Made by a program: the position numbers and the translations under genes
Assembly (NCBI GenBank): GCA_021791875.1
Contig: JAJYVU010000030.1
Span: 1-39,145, forward strand
Length of the DNA: 39,145 bases
Direction of reading: 5' to 3'
Source: Acidobacteriota bacterium
GTDB lineage: Bacteria; Acidobacteriota; Terriglobia; Terriglobales; Acidobacteriaceae
Part shown: positions 26,201 to 35,700 of the stretch, piece after piece
How positions within the stretch are numbered: position 1 is the stretch's first letter
Layout: each line of letters opens with the position of its first letter
The notes under the pieces: model-generated
The model's input: only the letters and a program-made list of their open reading frames with translations
What the model was told of the DNA's origin: nothing
Databases searched by the model: none

Positions 26201-26236
26201 GTAGACACTCTACCCCCATTGGAGTAGAGTGTCTAC
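26201..26236 (+). promoter_or_regulatory. PadR operator: two GTAGA-N3-TCTAC dyads over the promoter
   Basis: Two 13-bp palindromic sites, GTAGACACTCTAC (26201-26213) and GTAGAGTGTCTAC (26224-26236), are spaced 23 bp centre to centre, about two helical turns; as a pair they also form a perfect inverted repeat. TAGACA (26202-26207), a 17-bp spacer and TAGAGT (26225-26230) fit -35 and -10 boxes lying inside the two sites. Transcription would start at 26237-26240, right at the padR ATG, so the mRNA is probably leaderless. The obvious reading is autorepression by the PadR protein encoded next. Confidence 0.75.
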
Positions 26237-26239
26237 ACT

Positions 26240-26602
26240 ATGAACGAAAGAGACCAGTATAAGAACCGGATTGAGCTGCTGCAGGGAACACTGGACATGC
26301 TCATTCTTCAAACGCTGCAATGGGGACCGCAGCATGGATATGGCATTGTCCAGGCGTTACGTTTGCGATCCGGAGATGTGCTTCAGGTGGAGACTGGATC
26401 GCTGTATCCCGCTCTCCATCGATTGGAGCGTCAGAGTTGGGTGAAGTCTGAGTGGAAGCAGTCAGAGGCCAAGCAAAGAGCCCGATACTACCGAATCACG
26501 GCCAAGGGGAAAAAGCAGTTGGCCTCGGATCTGGGCCGATGGGAGCGGATTGTCGAAGCGATTGGGTCGGTGATGTACGTCAAGCCGGAAGAGTGTGAGT
26601 GA
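26240..26602 (+). CDS. PadR family transcriptional regulator
   Basis: 120 residues, typical of the short PadR-s1 class. A winged helix spans about 14-90, with LLQGTLDMLILQTL, HGYGIVQAL, ETGSLYPALHRLERQSW and the wing ARYYRITAKGKKQL. It binds DNA as a dimer and normally represses its own operon until a ligand or stress relieves it. There is no ribosome binding site at the expected distance, consistent with leaderless translation. The stop overlaps the permease start (TGATG), so the two genes are coupled. PadR genes directly before ADOP permeases are a recurring acidobacterial arrangement. Confidence 0.93.
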   Translation: MNERDQYKNRIELLQGTLDMLILQTLQWGPQHGYGIVQALRLRSGDVLQVETGSLYPALHRLERQSWVKSEWKQSEAKQRARYYRITAKGKKQLASDLGRWERIVEAIGSVMYVKPEECE

Positions 26603-29229
26603 TGAAGTGGTTCCCGAGCTTCGGTTTCCAGCGGCGCAAGCGCGAATTGCAGGAAGAGATCGATGCTCATCTGCAGATGGCGATAGCAGATCGAGTGGCG
26701 CGCGGCGAGACGGCGGAGACGGCGCGACAAGCAGCAATGCGGGAGTTCGGAAACATTCCTTTGGTGCAGGATGTGACGCGCGACACGTGGGGCCAGGCCT
26801 GGCTTGAACAACTAGGCCGGGATGTCCGTTATGCGCTGCGGCAACTGCGCAAGAGCCCCGGCTTTACGATCACCGCGACGGCGATGCTGGCCGTAGCTAT
26901 ATGCGCCAACAGCACCGTATTCAGTTGGATCGACGGCACCATGTTGCGTCCGATTCCGGGCGCGCGAGACACGGGCGATCTTGTTAGCCTGCAGCGGGGG
27001 GAACGAACCTTCTCTCCGACTCCGCCTTTCTCGTATCTCGACTATCGCGATCTGCGCGAGCAGAACCACTCCTTCGCCGGAATACTTGCATATCATAACG
27101 ATTGGACCTCGCTGACTGGCGGTGCGCAACCGAAGCCTGTCTATGTTGCGAACGTGTCGGCGAACTATTTCGATGTGCTCGGCATCAAGCCGCTGCTGGG
27201 GCGTTTCTTTCTGCCGGAAGAGGAGGCCCGTGCAATTCCCAACGTGGTACTGAGTTACTCGCTCTGGAAGACGCGTTACGGCAAAGACCCGGCAATTGTG
27301 GGCAAGTCGATCGAGGTCGCCCGGCATCCGCTGACGGTGATCGGTGTGGCGCCGGAGGGGTTTGTCGGAGCAGCTCCTGGGCTGCGTGACGATCTGTGGA
27401 TAACGCTCAATCCCCTCGGGACGGATGTATGGCGAATGACCCATCGCGACTCGGACTGGCTGATCGTAATAGGAAGATTGCGGCCCGGCGTAAGCCGTGG
27501 CGAGGCAGCGCAGGATCTGAATATCCTGATGCATCACATTGTGGCGGCGTATCCGGACCAGCATCTCGGCGATAACCGAATCACGCTCGATCCCATGTGG
27601 CGTTCGCCATTCGGCGTCAACGGATACATGGCGGCGACACTGCCCATTCTACTGGCCTTCGCCGGCGTGGTGCTGTTGCTGACCAGCGCGAACGTGGCGA
27701 CGCTCACGCTGGTGCGGTTCGTTTCCCGGCGGCGCGAGCTTGCGATCCGGCAGTCTCTCGGGGCGACTCGAATTCAACTGGTGCGGCAGATGATGCTGGA
27801 GGGCGCTTTGCTTTCCATCGTCGCGGGAGCCGTGGCGCTTCTATTGACATCGTGGACATCGAAGACATTCGCATGGTTCTTTCCGACAAACTCGATACCC
27901 CTCATACTCAACGGGAGCATGGACCTTAAGGTGGTGATCGGGATTGCGGTATTTTCCATGTTAGCCGCGATGCTCTGTGGCGCTCTTCCCGCTTGGCGTT
28001 CGTCCCAGGCGCCGGCCGCTGAAGTACTCAAGGCAGAATCTGCAAGCATTTCGGGCGGCTCACATAACCGGAAATTGCTCAGCGGGCTGGTGGTGGCGCA
28101 AATTGCGCTCTCCCTTCCACTGCTGATCTGCTCCGGGCTATTCCTGCGAACGCTGCGGAATCTCGCCACCGCGAATCCCGGATTTGAGCAGGACCACATT
28201 CTCACTGCGTCCGTGGGGCTGAATATCGCCGGCTACAGCAACGACGAGGCACAGTTGATCCGGCACAAGATACTTGATCGCGTGTCGGCATTGCCCGGCG
28301 TGAAGGTTGCGACTCTTACCGACTGGATTCCGATGACCCTGATCCAAAAGAGGAGCGATGCGTATCCGGAAGGGTATGTGCCGCACCCCCATGAATCTTT
28401 GCTGGTGGAGGATGCCGAGGTGGGCCCGCGGTATTTCGAATCCCTTCATATACCCATTCTGGAAGGACGCGAGTTTACTCTGAATGACGATGAAAAGGCC
28501 CCGAGAGTCATCATCGTGAATCAGACCGCGGCGAGGCGCTACTGGCCAGGGCAGGATCCGCTGGGAAAGAGACTCAGGGTGTCGGGCAGCCTTTTCACGG
28601 TTGTCGGCGTTGCGAGGAATTCAACACAAACTTTCGTGAATGAGTCACCGGAGCCGATGGTCTATCTGAGTATTTTCCAGGACCCGGGGAACGAGACCAT
28701 AGTGCAAGTGAAAACAGACGGGAATCCAGTCGACCTGGCGCCGGCGGTGGAGCACGCCATTCATGAAATCGATCCACGGTTGCCGGTTTTCGATGTGCGT
28801 TCTATGCGGGAGAGTACCCAGATGGCGAGCAGTTTCGCCGTTATACAGAGCACCCTGGCGGGGATGTTCGCGCTAATCGGGCTGGTCCTTGCGGTGACCG
28901 GGATCTACGGAGTCGTGGCATACCGAACCCAATTGCGGACCCACGAGATCGGAATACGAATGGCTCTAGGTGCTTCCCGTGTGGACGTGCTGAGACTGGT
29001 GCTGTTGCAGGGAGTGTGGCTGACGGGCATTGGGATGGCGCTGGGACTGGCCTTTGCGTTGGGGCTGACACGTCTTATCGCCCGGCAGTTGTACGGAATC
29101 AGCGCCCACGATCCAGTCACCATGGTTTCCGTCATCGCGCTTCTGGGAGCAATGTCTTTGCTGGCATGCTACTTTCCGGCACATCGAGCGATGCGCCGAA
29201 ACCCTCTGACTGCGATTCGCGAGCTGTGA
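26602..29229 (+). CDS. ADOP-type duplicated ABC permease (MacB/FtsX family)
   Basis: 875 residues from ATG 26602. The N-terminal ~75 residues are the soluble prefix of this family (RRKRELQEEIDAHLQMAIAD...REFGNI). A first membrane helix (about 88-108) is followed by a MacB-type periplasmic domain, an FtsX block of three helices, then a second copy of the helix-periplasmic domain-FtsX unit. The end reads ACYFPAHRAMRRNPLTAIREL, typical of the acidobacterial duplicated orphan permeases. No ATPase gene is adjacent, as expected for an orphan. Likely moves, or signals about, a lipophilic substrate or antibiotic at the inner membrane. Controlled with padR. Confidence 0.92.
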   Translation: MKWFPSFGFQRRKRELQEEIDAHLQMAIADRVARGETAETARQAAMREFGNIPLVQDVTRDTWGQAWLEQLGRDVRYALRQLRKSPGFTITATAMLAVAICANSTVFSWIDGTMLRPIPGARDTGDLVSLQRGERTFSPTPPFSYLDYRDLREQNHSFAGILAYHNDWTSLTGGAQPKPVYVANVSANYFDVLGIKPLLGRFFLPEEEARAIPNVVLSYSLWKTRYGKDPAIVGKSIEVARHPLTVIGVAPEGFVGAAPGLRDDLWITLNPLGTDVWRMTHRDSDWLIVIGRLRPGVSRGEAAQDLNILMHHIVAAYPDQHLGDNRITLDPMWRSPFGVNGYMAATLPILLAFAGVVLLLTSANVATLTLVRFVSRRRELAIRQSLGATRIQLVRQMMLEGALLSIVAGAVALLLTSWTSKTFAWFFPTNSIPLILNGSMDLKVVIGIAVFSMLAAMLCGALPAWRSSQAPAAEVLKAESASISGGSHNRKLLSGLVVAQIALSLPLLICSGLFLRTLRNLATANPGFEQDHILTASVGLNIAGYSNDEAQLIRHKILDRVSALPGVKVATLTDWIPMTLIQKRSDAYPEGYVPHPHESLLVEDAEVGPRYFESLHIPILEGREFTLNDDEKAPRVIIVNQTAARRYWPGQDPLGKRLRVSGSLFTVVGVARNSTQTFVNESPEPMVYLSIFQDPGNETIVQVKTDGNPVDLAPAVEHAIHEIDPRLPVFDVRSMRESTQMASSFAVIQSTLAGMFALIGLVLAVTGIYGVVAYRTQLRTHEIGIRMALGASRVDVLRLVLLQGVWLTGIGMALGLAFALGLTRLIARQLYGISAHDPVTMVSVIALLGAMSLLACYFPAHRAMRRNPLTAIREL

Positions 29230-29376
29230 GTGGTAGTTCGAACTCGGCGCGCATTGGACTGAGCGTGGCGCTCAAGCCGGTTGGCAAGGAAAATTACGAA
29301 AGTCCACCAGTCGCCATGCAATCTCCACAAGATGGATCTTCGCTGTGCGTTGACGTGAACAGCCCTTACCACTCAT

Positions 29377-29406
29377 CGAGCCCGATTTGGCTCGCCGCAA
29401 AGCGGC
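29377..29406. terminator. Paired hairpins between convergent genes
   Basis: Two perfect stems in tandem: CGAGCC/GGCTCG (29377-29382 with 29389-29394) and GCCGC/GCGGC (29394-29398 with 29402-29406). A third stem, TGAGCG-TGG-CGCTCA, lies at 29260-29274. All sit between the converging ADOP and SRAP genes, where a two-way terminator is expected, but none has a good T tract. Confidence 0.35.
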
Positions 29407-29447
29407 TTCGGTCAAATGGATTTATGCTCAGTAATTCTTTGCAAGTT

Positions 29448-30050
29448 CTATGCGCTAACCAGAGTGCCGTTTAGTTCTTCCTCTGGCAGAATGCGCAGCA
29501 GATGCGCCGGTGGTCTCGGCTGCGGAGATAGGTACTCGGCATAGTCGCGCGGCTCAATAATCACCGGCTCGCGATCGTGAACCGGCCGCATCACGGCATT
29601 CGCCTCGCCCGTCAAAATGGCGAAGGTGTGCTCCATTTCCCCGGTCTTCGGATTCTTCCACGGCGCCCAGATGCCAGCCATGCCGAACGGTTGCCGGCCC
29701 ACAATCTCGAACTCATACCTGGGCTTCTTGCCGCTCTTCACCTTCTGCCACTCGTAGAAACTGTCCGCCGGAACCAGGCACCGCCGCTGCCGAAACGACT
29801 CTTTCCAGAAGCGCGACGTCTCCACGCCCTCGGACCGCGCATTGAAGAGGAAGCGGTCCGGCAGTTTGAAGCCCCAGCGCATCATCTCGATCTGCCGCGC
29901 GCCGTCTGCATTCTTCAGCACCACCGGCTGCACCGACCCCGGCGCAATGTCATCCTGCGGGTCGAGATATAACTCGTCCAGCCCCATGCCCACGTCAAAA
30001 GCCTCGGCAATGCGCTGTTTGTCAGACCGGCGTCGATAGCGTCCGCACAT
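29448..30050 (-). CDS. SRAP domain protein (YedK/HMCES family)
   Basis: 200 residues, normal length. Catalytic Cys2 follows the initiator Met (MCGRYRRR), with N70 and R72 (NARSE), E100 (DSFYEW) and H158 (PVHDRE). In this family Cys2 forms a thiazolidine crosslink with abasic sites in single-stranded DNA and so shields them. The usual HDRMP reads HDREP, a small change beside the active-site His. Divergent from imuA with about 135 bp between the starts, so the two may share SOS-type control. Plus-strand base content here is sharply C-rich compared with everything to the left. Confidence 0.93.
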   Translation of the reverse strand: MCGRYRRRSDKQRIAEAFDVGMGLDELYLDPQDDIAPGSVQPVVLKNADGARQIEMMRWGFKLPDRFLFNARSEGVETSRFWKESFRQRRCLVPADSFYEWQKVKSGKKPRYEFEIVGRQPFGMAGIWAPWKNPKTGEMEHTFAILTGEANAVMRPVHDREPVIIEPRDYAEYLSPQPRPPAHLLRILPEEELNGTLVSA

Positions 30051-30109
30051 ACTGGCAGCCTACTCCAAAGAGAATTATTTACCTCATATATTCAGATGCT
30101 TAGCCGCAG

Positions 30110-30131
30110 GTTGCACCTCCCGATGTGCAAC
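30110..30131. promoter_or_regulatory. Inverted repeat between SRAP and imuA, candidate damage-response operator
   Basis: GTTGCAC (30110-30116) and GTGCAAC (30125-30131) form a perfect 7-bp dyad with an 8-bp spacer, centred between the divergent starts. TTGACA (30138-30143) lies just downstream on the imuA side. It does not match the classic E. coli LexA box, but acidobacterial SOS boxes are poorly known to me. No lexA gene is in the window. Confidence 0.45.
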
Positions 30132-30185
30132 GGTTGATTGACATTCCCCCTCTATAAAAGGCGAATATATGGCGAAGATAATGCC

Positions 30186-31220
30186 ATGCCTTCCGCCTCT
30201 GCCTTACGACTGCAAATCGAGTCCGCGCTAGCCCACAAAATCCCCTCGGCACTCACACCCACGGCCCGCCTCATTCGTCCGGTCGCCGCCACCGGTATTG
30301 TCGCGCTCGATGCCGCACTCGAAGGCGGTTTGCCCATCGGCGCCATCAGCGAGCTCTGCGGACCGGAATGCTCCGGGCGCACCGGCGTCGCATTGTCATT
30401 TCTGGCGCACCAGACGCAGGACAAATTCTGCGCATGGATCGACACCGGCAACGCCCTCGATCCCCTCTCCGCCGCCGCCGCAGGCGTCAGCCTTTCCCGC
30501 ATGCTATGGGTGCGCTGCGGAGCCGAAAACCCGCAGCCGCGCCCCAGCAACCACTTCGCCCTGCCAAAGCAATGCTTCACCCCGCCCGAAATCATCCGGG
30601 GCCTGCACGGCGGAGGCCACGGCAACCACCCCCGGCAGGAAGTGAAGGGGCTTGCCGAAGGAGTCAGCGGTCTCTTTGCGCCGCGCTGCGCCGAGCCGCA
30701 GCCGCCCAACAGGCCCACGTGCAAAGCGTTTGAACCCGGCCCGAAGCCAGAACAGCCCGCGCCACAACGCCGCCCGGCCCGGCGAAAATCTTCCAGCCCC
30801 TGGACCCCGCTCGAACAGGCCCTTCGCGCCTGCGACCTGCTGCTGCAGGCCGGCGGCTTCAGCGCCATCGTGCTGGACATGGGCAGCGTCGCGCCCGAGC
30901 ACGTCAGCCGCATCCCGCTCGCCACCTGGTTTCGCTACCGCGCCGCTGCCGAACGCGCCCAGGCCTGCATCCTTTTGCTCACGCAAACCTCCTGCGCCAA
31001 AAGCAGTGCCGAGTTGCTGCTGCGCTTCCAGCCGGCAACATCCATCACAGCCGAACCCACTGTCTTCACCGGCCTTCAGGTCTCTGTCGAAGTCGCACGT
31101 CGACGCTTCGCATCTGCGGAAAGAAACGTCACCCCATTCCGCAAGCCGCCGCAAAGCGCGCGCCCTACCCGCCGAACCACGAACTGGACCAGCCGCGCCG
31201 CATGGGCAGGCGAGCCATGA
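30186..31220 (+). CDS. imuA: ImuA, RecA-like partner of the mutasome
   Basis: 344 residues from ATG 30186; the frame extends to a TTG at 30138 but that covers promoter-like DNA. It resembles the SulA/RecA-like ImuA family: VAATGIVALDAALEGGLPIGAISELCGPECSGRTGVAL, of which GPECSGRT is a degenerate Walker A with Arg for Lys. A Pro/Arg-rich insert of about 70 residues separates this from the second half (LEQALRACDLLLQAGGFSAIVLDM), which resembles the RecA core strand order. ImuA helps the error-prone polymerases in damage-induced mutagenesis. First gene of imuA-imuB-dnaE2; its stop overlaps imuB by ATGA. Confidence 0.85.
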   Translation: MPSASALRLQIESALAHKIPSALTPTARLIRPVAATGIVALDAALEGGLPIGAISELCGPECSGRTGVALSFLAHQTQDKFCAWIDTGNALDPLSAAAAGVSLSRMLWVRCGAENPQPRPSNHFALPKQCFTPPEIIRGLHGGGHGNHPRQEVKGLAEGVSGLFAPRCAEPQPPNRPTCKAFEPGPKPEQPAPQRRPARRKSSSPWTPLEQALRACDLLLQAGGFSAIVLDMGSVAPEHVSRIPLATWFRYRAAAERAQACILLLTQTSCAKSSAELLLRFQPATSITAEPTVFTGLQVSVEVARRRFASAERNVTPFRKPPQSARPTRRTTNWTSRAAWAGEP

Positions 31221-32731
31221 CAGCGCGCCCGGAACAATACGCATGCCTTTATGCAGAAGAATTTCCCGCGCAGGCACTGCTGCGCCTGCATCCCGAGTTG
31301 CACGCAAAGCCATCCGTGGTGATGGAGGGCGACCCTCCACTGGAGCAGATCTGCTCCCTCAACACGCGCGCCCGCCAGCTTGGCCTGCGCCCCGGCATGA
31401 CGCGTGTCGAAGTCGAGCTCTTTCCCTCCGCAACCATCCTCACGCGCTCGCAGCAGGCTGAAGCCGCCGCGCGCAGCATGCTGCTCGCCTGCGCCGGAAT
31501 CTTTTCCCCGCGCATCGAAGACCGCAGCGCAGGCACCGAGCTGATCCTCGGCATCGACATCGCCGGAACCGAAAAACTCTTCGGCTCGCCAGAAAACCTC
31601 GCATGCAACCTGCTCGATCAGATCAAAGCGCATGGCGTCGCGGCCTCCGTCACCGTCAGCCGCAATCTGTATGCTGCGATTTGCTTGGCGAAAGGCCGCT
31701 CGCGCCGCGACGCAATCCAGATCATCCCGCCCGGAACGGAAGCCGCCGCGCTGGCATCGCTTCCCCTGCGCGTTCTGGATCTCACCGCCGATCAGGCCAA
31801 CACCTTTGCCCTGTGGGGCATTCACACGCTGGGCATGCTGGCCACATTGCCGCAGAACGAGTTGATCGCCCGCATCGGCCAGGACGGCAAACGCCTGCGC
31901 CAACTGGCGCGCGGCGAGCATCCGCACCTCTTCCAGCCAGCAGAACCCGTCTCCCCCCTCGAAGAGCGCATCGAACTCGACACGCCGGTCGAGCTGCTCG
32001 ACTCCCTGCTCTTCGTCCTCGGCATGACGCTCGACCCCGTCCTCCTCCGCGCCAGGGCTCAGATTGTCGCGCTCGCATCTGTCACCATCACACTTACATT
32101 AGAGTGCGACGCGGAACACACCCTCACCGTTCGCCCTGCTTTGCCTTCCACCGACAAGCCCCTCTGGCTCAAGCTGCTCCATCTGGAACTGGAAGCGCAC
32201 CCTCCGCAGGCCGCCATCGTCGCCGTCGCGCTCTACGCCGAACCCGGCAGCACCAGCAAGGAGCAGCTCGGCCTCTTCTCGCCGCAGGCTCCCGAGGCAT
32301 CCCGGCTCGACGTGGCACTCGCTCGCCTCCGCGCCCTCGTCGGCGAAACCAACGTAGGCCGTGCCGTGCTCGAAGACACCCACGCGCCGGAAGCCTTCCG
32401 CGTCGAGCCCTTCGCGACCGCCTCCGCCAGACCCGCGGACCCAGTCATCACGCATACCCGCCTCATCCAGCGCATGCTGCGCCCGCCGGAAGCCGTCTCC
32501 GTCACGCTGCATCGCACACAGCCCGTATCCTTCTGGTTTCGCCAGCAGCGCTACACCGTCGAGCAGGCCTACGGCCCGTGGAAGTGCGACGGCAACTGGT
32601 GGACCTCCACGCTCTGGGGACAGGAGCAGTGGGACCTCGTCGCCCGCATCCCCAGCGGCCCCATGCTCTGCTGCTGCCTGGTGCGCAACCTCATCGACAA
32701 CCAGTGGCAAATGGTGGCGCTCTATGACTGA
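31217..32731 (+). CDS. imuB: ImuB, Y-family-like inactive polymerase subunit
   Basis: 504 residues from ATG 31217 (ATGA overlap with imuA); ATG 31202 is an alternative without a ribosome binding site. It follows the DinB/ImuB fold, but the N-terminal catalytic DxD region reads YACLYAEEF and the second carboxylate site reads LGIDIAGTEKLFG, so polymerase activity is probably lost, as in known ImuB proteins. QLGLF (350-354) is a good beta-clamp-binding motif. ImuB acts as the hub linking clamp, ImuA and DnaE2. The stop overlaps the dnaE2 start by 8 bp. Confidence 0.92.
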   Translation: MTARPEQYACLYAEEFPAQALLRLHPELHAKPSVVMEGDPPLEQICSLNTRARQLGLRPGMTRVEVELFPSATILTRSQQAEAAARSMLLACAGIFSPRIEDRSAGTELILGIDIAGTEKLFGSPENLACNLLDQIKAHGVAASVTVSRNLYAAICLAKGRSRRDAIQIIPPGTEAAALASLPLRVLDLTADQANTFALWGIHTLGMLATLPQNELIARIGQDGKRLRQLARGEHPHLFQPAEPVSPLEERIELDTPVELLDSLLFVLGMTLDPVLLRARAQIVALASVTITLTLECDAEHTLTVRPALPSTDKPLWLKLLHLELEAHPPQAAIVAVALYAEPGSTSKEQLGLFSPQAPEASRLDVALARLRALVGETNVGRAVLEDTHAPEAFRVEPFATASARPADPVITHTRLIQRMLRPPEAVSVTLHRTQPVSFWFRQQRYTVEQAYGPWKCDGNWWTSTLWGQEQWDLVARIPSGPMLCCCLVRNLIDNQWQMVALYD

Positions 32732-35700
32732 GCGCTACGTGGAGCTGCGCGCTGCCAGCGCCTTCAGTTTTCTTGAAGGCGCATCGCAGCCGGAAGCCCT
32801 CACTGAACGCGCCACTGCATTGGAAATGCCTGCCATGGCCCTGCTCGACCGCAACGGCCTCTACGGCGCCGCGCGCTTTCACACCAGCGCCCAGCGCGGC
32901 GGAATCACGGCGCACATCGGCGCGGAAATCTCCGTCTCCGCCCTCGGCCAACGCCTCACGCCGCCGGCGTGGCTACCGCATCAGCACCCCGTCGAACCAG
33001 CACGCCTGCCGCTGCTGTGCGTCTCGCGCGAGGGCTATCAAAATCTCTGCCAGCTCATCACGCAATGCAAGCTGCGCGAAACCACCAAGCAGGAAGGCGC
33101 GGCCACACTCGACGATCTGCAGCAATACGCCGCCGGCCTCGTGTGTCTCACTGGAGCGGACGAAGGCCCGCTCGCCGCAGCCCTCATGCATGGCGGAGAA
33201 AAGGCCGCGCGCAAAGTCGTCGAGCAACTCACTCACATCTTCGGTCGCAAAAACATCTACATCGAACTCCAGCGCCATCACCTCCGCGAGCAGGAGTGGC
33301 GCAACCAGGCTGCGCTGCGCATCGCAACTTCACTCCATCTTCCCGTGCTCGCCACCAACGGCGTGCGCTACGCCACCGCATACGACCGCGAAATCCTCGA
33401 CCTCTTCACCGCCGTCCGCCACCACGTCGAACTCGATCGCGCAGGTCGCCTTCTCTCTGCCAACGCTCAGCGCCACCTGCGCTCCGCCCGTGAAATGACA
33501 GCGCTCTTCCGCGACATCCCCGAGTCCATCGCCCACACAGCCGAGCTCTCTGCGCGCCTGCAGTTCAATTTGCACAATCTCGGTTACGAATTCCCCCGCT
33601 ACCCCGTCCTCGATGGCGAAACCATGGACAGCTTCCTCCGCAAGCGCGTCGAAGAAGGCGTCCTTCGCCGCTACAAACCAAAACGCGACGCCAAACTTCT
33701 CGCCCGCGCCCGCAGGCAGGTCGAGCACGAACTCGCTCTCATCGCAAAGCTCGGCTTCGCCGGATACTTCCTCATCGTCTGGGACGTCATCCAGTACTGC
33801 AAGCAGCACGACATTCTCGTGCAGGGACGCGGCAGTGCGGCCAACTCCGCAGTCTGCTATGCGCTCGAAATCACGGCCATCGACCCGGTCGGCATGGAAC
33901 TCCTCTTCGAGCGCTTCCTCAATGAAAATCGCGGCGAGTGGCCCGACATCGATCTCGACCTGCCTTCGGAAGAAAAGCGCGAGCAGGCCATCCAGTATGT
34001 CTACCAGCGCTACGGCGAACTCGGCGCCGCCATGACCGCCAACGTCATCACCTATCGCGGCAAGTCCGCCGCGCGCGAGGTCGGCAAGGCCCTCGGCTTC
34101 GATGCCGAAACCCTCCGACGCCTCTCCGGCCTCGTCAGCCACTTCGAGTGGCGCGGCCCTACGGACACCATGGCGCACTCCTTCCAGAACGCCGGCTTCG
34201 ACCTCCACCACCCGCGCATCGCCAAGTACCTCGAGCTCTGCATGCGCATGCAGGATCTGCCGCGCCATCTTGGCCAGCACTCCGGCGGCATGGTTATCTG
34301 CCAGGGCCAGCTCAACAGCGTCGTCCCCATCGAACGCGCTTCCATGCCCGGCCGCACTGTCATTCAGTGGGACAAGGAAGACTGCGCCGACATGGGCCTC
34401 GTCAAGGTCGACCTGCTCGGACTCGGCATGATGGCCGTGCTCAAGGACTGCCTCGAACTCGTCCCCCAACACTACGGCGAGCCGGTCGATCTCGCCCACC
34501 TGCCGCAGGACGAGGAAGTCTACCGCACCCTCCAACGCGCCGACACTGTGGGCATGTTCCAGGTGGAGAGCCGCGCGCAGATGGCGTCGCTGCCGCACAA
34601 CCACCCCGAAAAGTTTTACGACCTCGTCGTGCAGGTCGCCATCATCCGCCCGGGGCCCATCGTCGGCAAAATGATGCATCCTTATATGCGCCGACGCCAA
34701 GGCAAGGAGGCCGTCACTTACCCGCATCCATCGCTAGAACCCGTGCTGAAGCGCACCCTCGGCGTGCCGCTCTTTCAGGAGCAGCTTCTCCGCATCGCCA
34801 TGACGGTCGCCAACTTCTCCGGCGCGGAAGCCGAAGAGCTGCGCCGCGCCGTCGGCATGCGCCGCTCGTGGGAGCGCATGAAGAATCTCGAATCCAACCT
34901 GCGCGCCGGCATGACCGCCAACGGCATCGCGCCCGCCACCCAGGAAGAAATCATCCAGCAGATTTCCTCCTTCGCGCTCTATGGATTCCCCGAGTCGCAC
35001 GCCGCCAGCTTCGCGCTCATTGCCTACGCCTCGGCGTACTTCAAAGTGAAATATCTCGCCGCCTTCACCTGCGCCCTGCTCAACAATCAACCCATGGGAT
35101 TCTACATGCCCGCCGTGCTCGTCAAAGACGCGCAACGCCACGGCCTGCGCGTTAAACCGATTGACATACAACGCTCCGCCTGGCCCTGCACCCTCGAGCA
35201 TGAATCCGACGGCAGCCTCTCCCTGCGCCTCGGCCTCGGCTACGCGAAGGGTCTGCGCCGGCAATCGGCAGAAGCCATTACACTCGCCCGCACGGTGGCA
35301 GGCCCATTCCGCTCCGTGGAGGATCTGGTATCCAGTGTTACAACACTCAATCGCAGAGAGCTCACCCTCCTCGCGCAAACCGGAGCGCTCAACTCCATCG
35401 ACGGCATCCGGCATCGCCGTGACGCGCTCTGGCAGATCGAACGCGCCGGCAAACCCGAGGGTCCACTCCTCCAGCACAACAACCAGGCCCTGCGCGAAGA
35501 CTCCGCATCTTTGCCCCTCGAAATTATGGATACAGAAGAACGCCTCGTCGCCGACTACGCCGGCACGGGACTCACCGTGGGCAAACACCCCATGGCCTAT
35601 CGCCGCCCGGCGCTACGGCGCGAAAACATCCTCACCGCGCAGGAGCTTCACACGCACCCCCACGGCGAATACGTCCGCGCAGCAGGCTGCGTCATCGCCC

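Noticed and set aside
29230-29447. dif site at the skew switch point
   Set aside because: No sequence resembling the 28-bp XerCD site could be found by eye in this interval.
33330-34727. 465-codon minus-strand open frame opposite dnaE2
   Set aside because: Long only because of biased codon use in dnaE2; the translation is low-complexity Ala/Glu/Val-rich with no domain.
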